DNA of 64,000 nucleotides from Glebionis coronaria (GCA_025667525.1 CM046875.1:206394271-206458270); one strand, 5' to 3'; counted from the first letter of the stretch, positions 22,503 to 34,715 are shown. The notes: a model not told the origin generated them from the sequence alone. Numbers and translations: made by a program.

Positions 22503-23333
22503 ATGGCTGAGGTACCGCCTAACGGGAATGAAAGTCGAATCGTGGAGGAAGCCGGGAGACAAGAGGCAAGGGAAAATGTTGGAGCAGCTGTTATAGGACA
22601 AGCCGAGGCGAAAAATGTGCAAGCTCAGATTCCCGGTCAAAGAAGTAATATTGTCCCCAGGCCTACCCGTATTTCTCATCTGATCGGTATGCCAAATATC
22701 CCTAGAAGTTCCGACGACGCGGCTAGTGCTAATTCTCTTCATCAGGAGATCGCAAGAGTTACTTGCCCTGGGCCAAGACCATATGGTGACGTTCCGTTTT
22801 TCTTGAGAAGAATGGATAGGCTAATGTACGAACTTTATGTGGTGGAGACTAGAGTGATCAAAAGGTTTGACGAGAATGAAAGAGCACATCAGAATTTATT
22901 GGCAAGGATTGCAAGGGCTGAGTTCGATGGAGCATTGAATAAGAGTGATATTAACAGTTTGAGATCCATGATAGAAAATTTGAGTGCAAGTCTTGAGCGG
23001 GTTAAGGAAGACCAGGCTAGGTTGGTTAGGATGCAGAGTTGGGAGCACCGTGTAAGATCATCCCTACCGCAAGATTGGAGATTCGTGGATGACTCTGAGC
23101 TGGAGGCTAATGATTTCATGGTTCAACCACCCGCCAGGGGTGAGTGTGTCGCTTTAGGGAATCAGGGAGCATCGGATTTTGGGTCTACTTCTGGAACGAA
23201 GAGGGTGACTGAATGTGAGCCGAGTGATAACAGGATGAGAAAGATGGACGAGGAAGAAGATAGTGATGAAGAGCCCGAGGAAGATGAGGAAGAACCACCG
23301 TCCAAGAAGTCATGTGGATCACCACGTGGCTAG
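22503..23333 (+). CDS. Extra ORF of unknown function upstream of gag in Tekay-D
   Basis: A 276-codon intact ORF. I chose ATG 22503 (MAEVPPNGNE...) because it directly follows a candidate splice acceptor; an upstream in-frame ATG at 22455 would add 16 residues from the pyrimidine tract. I do not recognise the protein. Residues about 95-185 are rich in Arg, Glu, Leu and Asn with a heptad-like pattern (probable coiled coil). Residues 240-270 are strongly acidic (runs of Glu and Asp), followed by a basic PPSKKS segment that could be a nuclear signal. There is no signal peptide, membrane segment, zinc knuckle or protease motif. It stays open although gag and pol of the same element are full of stops. 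Confidence 0.7.
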   Translation: MAEVPPNGNESRIVEEAGRQEARENVGAAVIGQAEAKNVQAQIPGQRSNIVPRPTRISHLIGMPNIPRSSDDAASANSLHQEIARVTCPGPRPYGDVPFFLRRMDRLMYELYVVETRVIKRFDENERAHQNLLARIARAEFDGALNKSDINSLRSMIENLSASLERVKEDQARLVRMQSWEHRVRSSLPQDWRFVDDSELEANDFMVQPPARGECVALGNQGASDFGSTSGTKRVTECEPSDNRMRKMDEEEDSDEEPEEDEEEPPSKKSCGSPRG

Positions 23334-23647
23334 TTACTTGTATTTCATTTTTATCTTTTGATCGTTGTAATCGAACTATTTTAGACTCCTGTATGATGGT
23401 ATTATGATGAAAACTTGATAACTTTAAGTTTGTTGGTGTATGGTTGTAGTGGCATTACTTGTCACATATTTTGGTTGGTCTATCAATTCAATCCATGTTT
23501 ACCTTTCATAATCTATGATAAGTCTTGAATTTTTTTTTTTTTGATGTGATTGATAAATATTAGTGACCTTATTGATGTGTTGTTGTACTTATATTATGTC
23601 TTGAAAGAGAAATCCTTCTTAATATTGATATGTATACTTACCTTGTT

Positions 23648-23669
23648 TTCTGTTTCCCTGGCATTGCAG
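23648..23669 (+). other. Candidate 3' splice site before Tekay-D gag
   Basis: TTTCCCTGGCATTGCAG ends at 23669, 23 bases before the gag ATG at 23693. Its last bases resemble the acceptor at 22500. The gap 23334-23647 between the extra ORF and here is A/T-rich with no ORF. Confidence 0.35.
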
Positions 23670-23692
23670 AGAGGTGTAACTAAGAATTCATC

Positions 23693-24611
23693 ATGCCTTC
23701 AAAGTTGACAGCTACTCATGTGAACACTATGATTCAAGAGGCAATCGCCAATGCTCTTTAGGTTGATCGTGCGAACAGAAACCAAGGTTAAGGTGGAAAT
23801 GTGGAAAGACAACAAGCCCCAAGGGAGTGTTCATATGTCGGTTTTGTGAAATGTGGTCCTACACAGTTTCGTGGTACCGATGGAGCTTTGGAACTCCGTA
23901 GATGGTTGGAAAAGATTGAAAGCACTTTCGAAATCAGTGGGTGCTCTGAGGCAAACAAAGTTAAATTTGCAGCTGCTACTTTCCTCGATGATGCTTTAAG
24001 CTGGTGGAACAACCAGGTGGCTACTGTCGGATTAGTGGTAGCAAATAGAAGAACTTAGGCTGCAACCAAGGAACTTTTGACTAAGAAGTTTTGTCCCGAG
24101 GAAGAGTTGGGTCAGTTAGAGGACGATTTGAGACACTTGTCTTTGAAGAATAATGACATCACTGCTTATACAAGAAGGTTTAATGAGTTAAGCCTATTGT
24201 GTCCTAATGCTTTCGCACACGATCGCAAGAAGATGAAACAATATATCAAGGGTCTGTCGAGCAACATTAAGGGTGAGACAACTGCGTCAAAGCCCGGATC
24301 ATTTGATGAGGCCGTTCAGATGGCTCACGCACTGATGGATGTTAAGATGCAACACAAGAAAGATTATATTACTGAGGGGAACAAAAGGAAATGGGAAGCT
24401 GGCCATATGAATCAATCGCAAGGATAGAATCGTGGGGGTAATTGCAACAACAATCAAGGACAGAATCGTAACCAGCAGTTCAACCAAAGGAGGAATGATG
24501 GGATGAGAGCTGCTACTGCCCCCAGAGGAGTTAAGGTCAATCCTCACTGTGGTCGTTGTAACTTGTACCATATTGGGAATTGTTCTCCTACATGTAGCAA
24601 GTGTGGGAAGG
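23693..24611 (+). pseudogene. gag: Tekay-D Gag, N-terminal and capsid part
   Basis: Starting at ATG 23693 (MPSKLTATHV), the frame carries early stops (TAG near 23759, TAA near 23788, TAG at 24056-24058, TAG at 24425-24427) but stays recognisable. The capsid-type domain includes ALELRRWLEKIESTFEIS, DDALSWWNNQV and FCPEEELGQLEDDLRHLS. The frame ends in a CX2C cysteine pair (CSKCGK) where the solo LTR is inserted; the second half of the zinc knuckle continues at 28404. Confidence 0.85.
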
Positions 24612-27600
24612 TGATGAGACTGCATTTATATATGGTCTCATCGTCCAAAACGGCCTTAAATTGCATAAAATATCATAAAATAGACCAAATATATGCTCGT
24701 GTTTGTTACTTGTGTATTTTTAGGTACGGATATTGGGGAATTGGCAAAAGAACACAAGAATCAATCAAAAACGAACACGAGAAACGAAGTCGCACAATGA
24801 ACCGGGCCCAAGTTTGGATTTTGCAAAATGACCCTTGAAGAATTGAAGATTGGCAAAAAATGGCCCCTCATCTTTGAAGAACTTGTCACATTTGACCCTC
24901 AAAATATCAAATGTACAAGTATGGTCTTTATTATTTGAAGATATTACAAGATCAGTCCCTGGAATTTGAAGATTATACAAATTAAACCCTTTGGAAAAGT
25001 TTTGGAAGACATTGTGCCACTTTTGACAACTTGGCAAAAGTTGACAAAGGCATAAACAAGCGCTGATGGGAATTTTTACAAAGTAAAAAGAAGTTGATAC
25101 CTTGGGGACTCAAACTGTCAAAACAACATACTCCTACAACCAACCAGACATTGCCACGTCAACCCTACCCACCCACCAACCCATACCCTTACCCAAACCC
25201 GTGACCCAACCCAGTCCATAACCCAAGTTTAATAATTTAACTTGGTCAAATCCCGTCAACAAATCCCACTAACCCCCACTCCCTCCTAAACACTTATTTA
25301 AAAATAAGTTAACCCCAAAACAAATCAAAAACACTCCTAATCACCATAAACCCTAATCCCACCACAGTTTCAATCAAGCCCAAATCAAAGGGTTTTTACC
25401 CCTTATTATCCAGATGGGTAATTCACTTTACCCTCATCCTATCCCACTCAAAACCCCTTTCCCCAACACAACCATGTGAGCAGTAGGACCCTCCCCTGCC
25501 CATCGTTTTCACACCAAAACCCTAAACCCGACCAAATGGACGACTCAGATGATCCCCTTGGTCCCCAAGCACATTTAAACGACCATGATCACTTCTTAAC
25601 AGCTGGAATGTCACTCTCCATCACATGGGCACAATTTGACCATTTTGAAGACCAATACTCAAGGGCCTTTTAGGCATTTCAGTTAGCTAGGGTTTTAGTT
25701 CTAGTATTTTCCATTGCATTGTATAAATAGGAGTCGTATGTGACCCTATTTCTCTTGTTCCAGTTTTTTAGCTTTAACCTTGTAATTCCTTTTTTATGAA
25801 ATAAAAGTTTGGTGTTTGAAAAAATCAAGTGTAATTCCTTTTTAGGTTTATAAAAAGTTGTGTATTGTGTTGAAGCTAAGATTCTGAGTTCCACTTTGTT
25901 ATTTGGTGAAGTAATTTTGATTTTCAAAATTTATTTCAAAGGTTTCTGAAATTGAGATTATTTGGTATAATCTGTTTCAGGTTTTAGTTGTTAAGAAGTT
26001 TGATGTGATTGGTTACTTAGTGTTTTGAAAACATATTAAGAAGGTTTGAAAAGTTTTTGGAAGGTTTTAAAAAGAAAGAAAAGTGAATCAGAAATATACA
26101 TATTTGCTTGTATTATTTTGTTTTCTTTGATTTTGTCTTTAAGCAGGTAGAGTGTTGTTGATTGTTGTTCTGCATGCACCCGGGTGCATAAGGAGGTGGA
26201 TAATCATCCACTAGGGCTTTGGATGTAAAGCCCTAAGGTATTTTCTTTTTACTCTTGAAAAAGTTCAGAAAAAGTGATTTGCTTGATTGGTTTATTAAAG
26301 TGTGTTAAAGTTGCTTGAATAGTGTTCTTTTGTGTGCTTACACATGTTAAATGCCATTAGAACCAGTTTGAATCAGTTTTAAAAGGCTTTGGTTTGTTAA
26401 AAGAGTGAAAACAATTTTTAAAAGGGTGTTTGGAAATAGGTTTTAGCAGGGTAAAATCATTGATTGTGATTTAAAAAGGTGTTAAACGTATTGGAATGAG
26501 TTGAGTTAAGTTTATTAGGTAGTTATAGGTCAGTTAGGATCAAGTGGTAACAAGTTTGGTGAGTTAAAAAGGATAAGTAAGATAGAAATCTGCATAAGTC
26601 ATAGTCTGCTCATTTTTATAAGGTTTTTGATTCATGATTTTGCAAAACTGTTGAGTATCAGGTTAATTGGTTTATTGAATTTGATTATATGCCATTTGGT
26701 GCTTGTGAGTGCAAAATCTTAGGCTTTGAAGTTCACTTGAGTGCATGTAATCTGCTAATCAGTCCACCAGACCTAGTCATTTACATCAGAAACTTGTTAT
26801 GTGCCTCATGTGCATTTGTTTTGTGACATTGGTGTGCTAAGTGTGCATAATTTGCTTATCCTGACTCCTTGTGCTCAGAAAGAGCACAAGGGTGCCCTTT
26901 GTTCCCATAAAACACCATCACAGTTCACAACCAAGTCCTCTTGGTGCCTAATCTATCCTGTGTAGAAACAAAGAACAAGTATAAGACTTGAGTTCTTGCA
27001 AACTTTAAACTGGTGACGATTTTGGACTTAATTTGGATCAAGCATAGTTAAAAAGTGGAATTGGATTGGTTTTTAAGTAAAAAGAGTGCACTGTTTGGAT
27101 TTGTGAAGGTTAAAAAATAAAAAAGGTGTAAAAAGGGGTTCTTCAGGCTCGAACCCCCGCCACCACACTCACACACATCACACTCTACCACTGCGCCCTT
27201 GGGTCTTTTACTGACCAAGGGTGAAGTGGATAGATACTTAACCTGTTTTCATTTCCCTTTTTTAAAAATAAGCCGTGAGTAAATAAGCTCATTTGAGCTT
27301 ATTGGCTTATTATTTTTGCGTCTTTCTATTTTTCCTAGGACATTATTAGCTTAATAGATTTTTGTAGCCTAGTTTTATATTTTTCCCTTTATTAGTTTAT
27401 TTTTTATCAATTATTAAATAGCCGTATTTTATTAAATCATTAAAAAATAGAAAAAAGATTTTAAATTTTTAGGAAAAATAGTTTTTAGGTTTTTATTTGT
27501 ATTTTTGAGGTTTACATATAAAAAAGTTTTCAAAAACTTTAATTTTTGATTTTATTTAATTTTAGGTTTTTTTTAGCAACTTTAAAAATTAATATAAAAT

Positions 27601-28403
27601 TAACTAAAAGGTTTTAGGAACTTTTGTTTTCATTTTCTTCTTAGTTAGATTATTTAGGATTTTTGAGAATTTTTTAGAATTTATTTGAGGACTTTTAATT
27701 TTTTAGAATATTTTATTCATTAAAAATTCAAAGTTTTATTTTTAACTTTTTTTCATTTTTCCTAGATTCTAGACATTAAAATAGGAACTTTGTCACTTTC
27801 CAATTAATTTTTAGGCTTTTCAATTAATTTTTAGAATTAATTTAAGATTTAATAGATTTTAATAGTTTTTAGGAGTTTAAAAATAGTTTAATTTGGTTTT
27901 AAAATTTTTAAAAATAGTTTTTAGTTTAATTAAGTCATTTTTGAGGTTTACAAACTATTAAATCTTGTTTAGGGCTTTTTAATATTTAAAAGTGATTTTT
28001 AGGGCTTTAATTAGCATTAAAAAGTCATTATTAAATTAATTAAAAGGTTTTGGCAAGTTTGGATTTTTTGTAAACTCTTAGAATATTATTTGGGATTTTT
28101 TAGTAATTTTTAGGAATTTTTAGGTTAAAATTTTAAATTTTGTGCTTTTTCAGGTTCTACGTCGTAACTTTCTAGTAGTGTTTTCGCCTTATTTTTCTAT
28201 TTTTCGTCTTCGTCATTTTCTCTTCTTTTCTTCTAGTTAATAATCAAAAATATAATCAATCATTCATTACACAACGCACTAGCCTCCTCGAGAACGAACT
28301 CACCTTCTTAAGGGTCATTAGTGCTCGGTTTTCCTAAACCGACACTTAACGCTTACCACTATTTTACCTCCTTTTCCTAAAGGTGTGTAAAATCACTACA
28401 TCA
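24612..28403 (+). mobile_element. Solo LTR, about 3.8 kb, Athila-B-like, inserted in Tekay-D gag
   Basis: The insert runs TGATGAG...CTACATCA with a perfect target duplication GAAGG (24607-24611 and 28404-28408). It has a TATAAATA box at 25722-25729, a start hairpin (GATGAGAC/GTCTCATC), a long A/T-rich body, no primer site, purine tract or element ORF. The layout matches the Athila-B LTR. The simplest reading is a full element reduced to one LTR by recombination between its LTRs. A non-autonomous derivative is possible but less likely. ORFs such as 24503-24838 and 25476-25673 have no recognisable domain. Confidence 0.75.
27130..27198 (-). other. tRNA-like Pol III promoter module inside the solo LTR
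   Basis: On the minus strand: A-box-like GGGCGCAGTGGTAGAGTG (27181-27198), B-box GGTTCGAGCC (27146-27155), then a T5 run (27130-27134). It is antisense to the LTR, about 2.5-2.6 kb from its start, comparable to the module in Athila-B. No complete cloverleaf is seen. Confidence 0.5.
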
Positions 28404-28995
28404 GAAGGCGGGTCATAGAGTTGCAGATTGTCGATCTACAGGTGTGGCTACAGGGGAAAATGCCACGAGAGTAATGGTTTGTTTTAGATGTGGAGAAAAG
28501 GGGCACAAGCACGTAAACTGCCCGAAAGCTGGGAATAGGCAGGGAGGAAATAATGATGCTGCTGTATATCGAGTAGGTACCGCTGACAAACCGCAATGCC
28601 CGAATGTGGTGACCGATACGTTTCAACTTGACGCTCGTTATGCTAGTGTATTATTTGATTCTGGATCCGACAAAAGCTTTGTAGACGTAAAATTTAGTCG
28701 CCATATCAATAGAGAACCGGTGATGCTAACGACGAACTATAATGTGGAATTAGCCGATGGAAAGATTGTTAGTACAAATTCTATACTAAGAGGGTGTACC
28801 TTGAAGTTAGGGAATTATGCCTTTGATATCGACTTAATGCCTATAGAGCTAGGATCTTTCGACGTGATTATTGGGATGGATTGGTTAACGGCGCATAGTG
28901 CGGTGATTATTTGTGGAGAGAGGTTAGTCCAGATCCCGTTGAGGAATAGGGTTTTGACTGTGAAGGGTAATGAATGTACTTCTCGTCTGAGATAA
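28404..28995 (+). pseudogene. Tekay-D Gag end (zinc knuckles) and aspartic protease
   Basis: The first bases finish the zinc knuckle split by the solo LTR (KAGHRVADC). A second knuckle CFRCGEKGHKHVNC (CX2CX4HX4C) follows at about 28480-28521. Then comes a retroviral-type aspartic protease with LFDSGSDKSFV (catalytic Asp in DSG) and VIIGMDWL near its end. The frame is open to TAA at 28993-28995. Gag packages RNA and the protease processes the polyprotein. 28996-29084 joins to the reverse transcriptase with stops. Confidence 0.85.
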
Positions 28996-29084
28996 TATCC
29001 TGCTTGAAGATGATGAGGTATATGGAAGAAGGATGCGATGTATTTCTGGCGTAGATTTCTAGTGATGGTGATGTAGAGACAAAG

Positions 29085-30479
29085 TTGGAAGAGGTGCCTG
29101 TGATTCGAGAGTATCCGGAAGTTTTTCCTGATGAGTTGCCGGGTTTACCGCCCTCTCGTGAAGTGGAATTTCGGATCGATTTGATGCCAGGAGTTGCACC
29201 AATTACTCGTGCACCTTATCGATTGGCACCGTCAGAACTGAATGAGTTATCTGATCAATTGAAAGAATTGATGGATAAGGGGTTTATTAGACTGAGTTCA
29301 TCACCATGTGGAGCGCCTGTGTTATTTGTAAAGAATAAGTATGGGTCGTTTAGAATGTGTATCGACTATCGAGATCTTAACAAATTGACGGTTAAGAATC
29401 GGTATCCATTGCCGAGGATTGACGATTTATTTGATCAGTTGCAAGGTTCCTGTGTGTACTAGAAGATTGACTTGAGATTAGGGTATCATCAACTGCGACT
29501 TAAAGAGGAGGATATTCCTATAACTGCTTTTCGTACACGATATGGACATTTTGAATTCCGAGTGATGCCTTTTGGGTTAATAAATGCGTCTGCAGTGTTC
29601 ATGGATCTTATGAATTGAGTGTGCAAGTCGTATTTGGATAAGTTTGTCATTGTATTCATTGATGATATTCTTATTTACTCCAAGAGCAAAGAAAAACATG
29701 AGAAGCACTTGAGGACGATATTGGAGCTATTGAAGAAGGAGAAGATGTACGCGAAGTTCTCCAAGTGTGAATTTTGGTTGGAATTTGTACAATTTCTTGG
29801 GCATGTGATTGATAGCGAAGGAGTTCGTGTGGATCCTGCCAAGGTAGAGGCAATTAAAGAATGGTCGGCACCGACCAAGCCGACTGAAGTTCGACAATTT
29901 CTTGGTTTAGCTGGTTATTATCGGAGATTCATCGAAGGGTTTTCGTTGATTGCAAAACCGTTGACCAAGCTTACTGAGAAGAATCGGGTGTTTGAATGCA
30001 GAAATGATGAAGAAATCGCTTTCAAAACACTTAAGGACAAATTGTGTTCTGCTCCGATTTTGTCATTGCCAGAAGGAATCGAATACTTCATGGTTTATTG
30101 TGACGCGTCTCATAAGGGTTATGGAGCTGTTTTGATGCAGCGTGAGAAGGTGATCGCTTACGCGTCGAGACAATTGAGGAAGAATGAAGAAAACTACACT
30201 ACGCATGATTTGGAATTGGGAGCTGTAGTTTTTGCGCTAAAGTTGTGGAGACACTACTTGTATGGGACTAAGTGTGTTGTATTCACTAACCACAAGAGTT
30301 TACAGCACATATTAGACCAGAAGGAGTTCAATATGAGACAAAGACGATGGGTGGAGCTACTGAGTGACTATGACTGCGAGATTCGCTACCATCCTTGCAA
30401 GGCGAACGTTGTAGCAGATGCACTTAGTAGGAAGGATAGGGAGAAACCTTTGAGAGTCAGAGCATTAGGGGATGACTGA
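29085..30479 (+). pseudogene. pol: Tekay-D reverse transcriptase and RNase H
   Basis: Gypsy-type reverse transcriptase with [20 protein letters not shown], the catalytic FIDDILIYS (about 29655) and [15 protein letters not shown], followed by RNase H ([43 protein letters not shown]). One frame is kept from 29085 to 30479 but is broken by TAG 29460-29462 and TGA 29616-29618. Both can be explained by single C-to-T or G-to-A type changes. At the end the frame shifts by one into the integrase part. Confidence 0.9.
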
Positions 30480-31947
30480 GGGTGTTAATTTGACCGGAAC
30501 AATATTGAAGTCTCAAGAGAAGGGATTGATGAAAGAAAATATTGGCGCTGAGAATCTGGGAAGACTACAGAAACCTCTTTTTGTGGTAAAGTCAGACGGG
30601 CTGAGATATTTTGAGAATCAGATTTGGTTGTCGCTATGTCCATCTGAGGAAGGAATGCCTGGAGTACGAGATTTTGTTATGAATGAGTCTCATAAGTCGA
30701 AGTACTCGATACATCCGGGAGTGGATAAGATGTATCATGATCTGAAGAAAGTCTACTGGTGGCCGAATATGAAGGCAGACATTGCTCGTTACGTCAGTAA
30801 GTGTTTAACTTGTGGGAAGGTTAAAGCTGAACATAAGAGACCGTCTAGGTTGTTGGTACAACCTGAGATCCCAGAATGGAAATGGGAAAATATCGCTATG
30901 GATTTCGTGACGGGTTTACCGAGAACTCCTAGTGGTTGTGATATGATTTGGGTGATCGTGGATAGACTAACGAAATCTGCTCACTTTTTACCTATGAAGA
31001 AGACAGATAGCATGGAGAAACTTGCCAGTGTGTGCGTGAAGGAAATTGTTTGTCGACATGGTGTACCTTTATCGATCATTTTGGATCGCGATAGCAGATT
31101 TACTTCGGAATTTTGGAAATCTCTTCAACGTGCGATGGGAACCAAATTGAGTTTAAGAACGGCCTATCACCCTGAAACTGATGGCCAAAATGAACGAATC
31201 ATTCAAACGTTAGAGGACATGCTTCGAGCATGCGCGATTGATTTCGGAGGAAGTTGGGAACGTCATTTACCTTTAGTGGAGTTAGTATAATAACAGTTAT
31301 CATGCGAGCATTAAGGCTGCACCATTTGAAGCGTTGTATGGAAGAAAGGGTAGATCTCCAGTGTGTTGGAGCGAAGTGGGAGAGAGTCAGTTGACTGGGC
31401 CCAAAATGGTTTTGGAGACGACAGAGAAGATTGTGCAAATTAAGAATTGTTTACTTGCTGCGAGAAGCCGACAGAAGAGTTATGCCGATAATAGGAGAAA
31501 ACCGTTAGAATTTGAGTCGGAGACATGGTCATTCTTAAGGTGTCGCCATGGAAGGGTGTGATATGTTTTGGGAAGAAAGGAAAGCTGAGTTTGAGGTATA
31601 TTGGACCGTTCAAGATTGTTAGACGAATTGGACCTGTAGCTTATAAGTTAGAATCGCCAAATGAGCTTAGTGCTATTCACGACCCATTTCACGTATCAAA
31701 TTTGAAGAAAAGCTTGGCGGATAAGGAATTGGTGATTCCATTGGACGAGATTCAGCTTGACGATAAAATGCACTTCGTGGAGGAACAAGTGTAGATTATG
31801 GACCGAGAGGTTAAGAGATTGAAGCACAGTAGAATTCCCATTGTGAATGTACGATGGAATTCTAGACGTAGACCGGAATACACTTGGGAACGTGACGACT
31901 TCTTCAAGCAGAAATATCTTCATCTGTTCCAGCGGCACAAAATGTGA
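30472..31947 (+). pseudogene. pol: Tekay-D integrase with chromodomain-like C-terminus
   Basis: Zinc-binding part ([17 protein letters not shown], then [11 protein letters not shown]), DDE core ([28 protein letters not shown], and the Glu in [14 protein letters not shown]), then the C-terminal [17 protein letters not shown] and [20 protein letters not shown]. After TAG 31792-31794 the frame continues as EVKRLKHSRIPIVNVRWNS...YTWERDDF, a chromodomain-like end known from plant chromoviruses, where it can steer integration to marked chromatin. Stops and frameshifts near 31290-31334 and 31525-31561 make it inactive. Confidence 0.88.
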
Positions 31948-31984
31948 GTATAAGAAGAGGCGAGCACCGGGACGTCGCTCTCTT

Positions 31985-31998
31985 TAAGGAGGGGTAGA
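31985..31998 (+). other. Polypurine tract of Tekay-D
   Basis: TAAGGAGGGGTAGA directly precedes the 3' LTR start TGTGATACCC. Confidence 0.85.
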
Positions 31999-34715
31999 TG
32001 TGATACCCAGAACCCGAGGTCATTTATTTTACCCTAAATTACGAATATTTTTGAAATTTTAAGAAATTTCGTTTATTATATATTTGATTGTTTAAGTTGA
32101 AACCGATGTTTAAGGTCGTAATCTTAACGATTGACGATTTAGGAAAGACGATGACGACTACTATCCCGACGGATGCCCAATTTTTGTGTTTTATTATCGT
32201 TTTGTCGATATTAGAATTTTCCTAGAATTTTATTTTTTGTTCGTGTTGAGTCGAGCCGGGTGCGTTTTATTTAAATTGCTTTAAAAGTATTTTCGAGTGT
32301 CCAGGGCGACCCCCGACTCCCGCAAATTTTCAAAACCGACTAGTAGGCCATTTCCCGCTACTAAGTTGTGTCGTGTAAAAGTGAGGCCAAAAGAATAGCC
32401 AAATTGCACAAGAGGTCCCTATGAATTTTACAAAAAGAGGGACTAAACACACACACAACAAAAACACATTCAAAAAAAATCTCTCACTTTCTCTTTCTTC
32501 TCTCTTTGGCCGTCGGCCACACCACTACCAGAAAAATTTTTTCCTTCTTGTTTTGATTAAATCCAAGTTTAGAACACACTTTCATTTCCAATTGTAAGTG
32601 TTTTGATGTGATTTTTAACAACATGCATTAACAAATTTTTTCAAGAATCAAAGGTTTTTCAAAAATGTGTTTTGATGTAATCGGATGTTATGCATGTTTA
32701 ATTAGTGTTTGGGTAATGTTAAATCATCTGTAAAATTTACTAAAAACAAAATTGTTTGGGTGTTTTGGTCACCAACACCCCACGGACAAATGGGGTGTTT
32801 GGTTAATCATGGTGTTTGATATGTTATGATGTGGGTTGGTGTTTAGGATAGAGTTTTTGATGTTTTTAAATGTTTTAAACCAAATGCATGTATGATTTAG
32901 GATTTGGGGTTTTGTGAGGATTTGATGTTCTTAGTGTTATGGACTGATTAAGATGATTAGGAATGATTATACATGGTTTGGTTAGGTCTAGGTGATGTTT
33001 CAATAGTTTAGAAACAAGTGTTGGATTGATTTTGAGAAAGGAAATTTTAGGCAGATTGTTTAGGCTTTTTTTCTTGGGTTTAATTTTGTAAACAGGTCAT
33101 GAGGTTAGGATATAGTTGTATAGCTTTGTCTTAGCTTCGATTTGGTATAAGAAAGAGCTTACAATTCCTAACGAGTAAAAAGTTATTCTATTTTGAAAGT
33201 TCGTGTACCGGGAGATGAGAAATCAACATAATCCGAAATTATGTTTGGTTTTAGGTCAAATCCCGGGGACCATAACCTGCATATTTGAATCTATTTTTGG
33301 AATTAAGAGTCAAGTTAGCTAATGGTGTCTTTTAAATGGGTCAAAAAAGTCCTACATGGTAAAAGTGCAAAATCTGTCCGAAAAGTTTATGTTTAGAAAT
33401 GTAATGAGAAACGGGTCATAAAAGTAAAAAAAATTTATGGGATTTAAGATGGGTTTTATACAGATTATAAGGGATTTTTACAAACTTTTTAGTATTTTAT
33501 ATAGACGCTTAAGTGATAGAAAACAGCCCATACGTATGGTAAGTATCGGCAAAGTTATAAAATGGGAAACAACTTTAATTACAAAGAGGGATAGTATGAG
33601 TCTAGTAACTATTACTTGTTGGATTTTGGCGTGAGTTAGTAATTATGAAAATTGACTAATATGTATGTATTATACAGTACTTTAGGTTATGTAAATGAGT
33701 TAACTCATTACGCGTTGTTTGTTAGGTGTTGAGATTCAATTTCCTGGGCATCCTCAGCGTCTGTGATCGTCATCCGTTACGTCAACTACTTCTATACAAG
33801 GTGTGAATTTATAGCCTCGCTTTATATTATTTTTAAATGGTTTTACCCGCGAGGGGATGCATGCTATTTTAAATGAAACGAACATAAGTCATGAATGATT
33901 GTTGGACCCGAAAGTTGCCTAAATTGTGTTGAGTACCTAGTTGCATAAGACCCTATATTCATAAACTATTAACTATTGTTTAATCCTTGTGTGGATTGAA
34001 AATATCCGCTTATACAATTGATAGTACTATGGGGTTGACGACCCTATCCGAGACGAGGGCTAGTACGTTGAGTACCCCCTGCGGACGGATAACTTGTGAT
34101 AAGAAATAAGGTATAATTGCAACTAATGCCTTTGGAAGGGGCACTGGTTTCATCTTAATCATGCCGGTAATTATACGCGGGTGATTGAGTTAACGGATTA
34201 GTGTCATTAGCTTAAACACAATTGTAATAACCATGAATAATAGATTGTTTGATCGACAATTCTATAAATGATCGTGATTGATTTTATATACTTATGTTAA
34301 AAATGTGATTGTAAAACCTATAAATTCCGCTCAACATTATTTGTTGACCCCTTTAAGCATGTGTTTCAGGTAATCGATGAGATGGTAGCAAGGAGCATAC
34401 TAGGATGGATGTTGTTGTGGCTTGGCGGTCTACTTTGCTTTTCCTCCCTTTTATAACTTAAAAGTTTTTTAGTCATGTGATGTGAACTTGTAATGTACTT
34501 TTGGGTTGAGATTTAGTGGGGACCAAAACGCGACTCTGTGTTGTATTATCTTTGGGGTTTGGGAAGCGGTAGACAATGTTGTTTTAACAATGTTTAATTA
34601 ATGCTTAAATTCCTACGTCTCTTTGAGTCGTTCAAAATAGCTTGTGTGTGATGATAACTGCCTAGCACCCAAATGTTGTAGTTCCGATGCGCATAACATT
34701 TGGTGGGATGTTAGA
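31999..34715 (+). repeat. 3' LTR of Tekay-D
   Basis: 2717 bp, collinear with the 5' LTR but with scattered substitutions and small deletions (for example about 15 bp missing near 32270, and the CAC run collapsed near 32521). The element is clearly older than Sire-young. Confidence 0.93.

Larger units (their letters stand above)
19329..34715 (+). mobile_element. Tekay-D, Ty3/gypsy chromovirus-like element (Tekay/Del type)
   Basis: Two long LTRs (19329-22108 and 31999-34715) flank a Met-tRNA primer site, an extra ORF, gag, protease, reverse transcriptase, RNase H, integrase and a chromodomain-like end, then a purine tract. LTRs of about 2.7 kb and the pol phrases fit the Tekay/Del lineage. Flanks are TCATT (19324-19328) and TCATC (34716-34720), a decayed 5-bp target duplication. 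Sampled stretches of the two LTRs differ by a few percent, with indels. A solo LTR splits gag. Confidence 0.9.
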
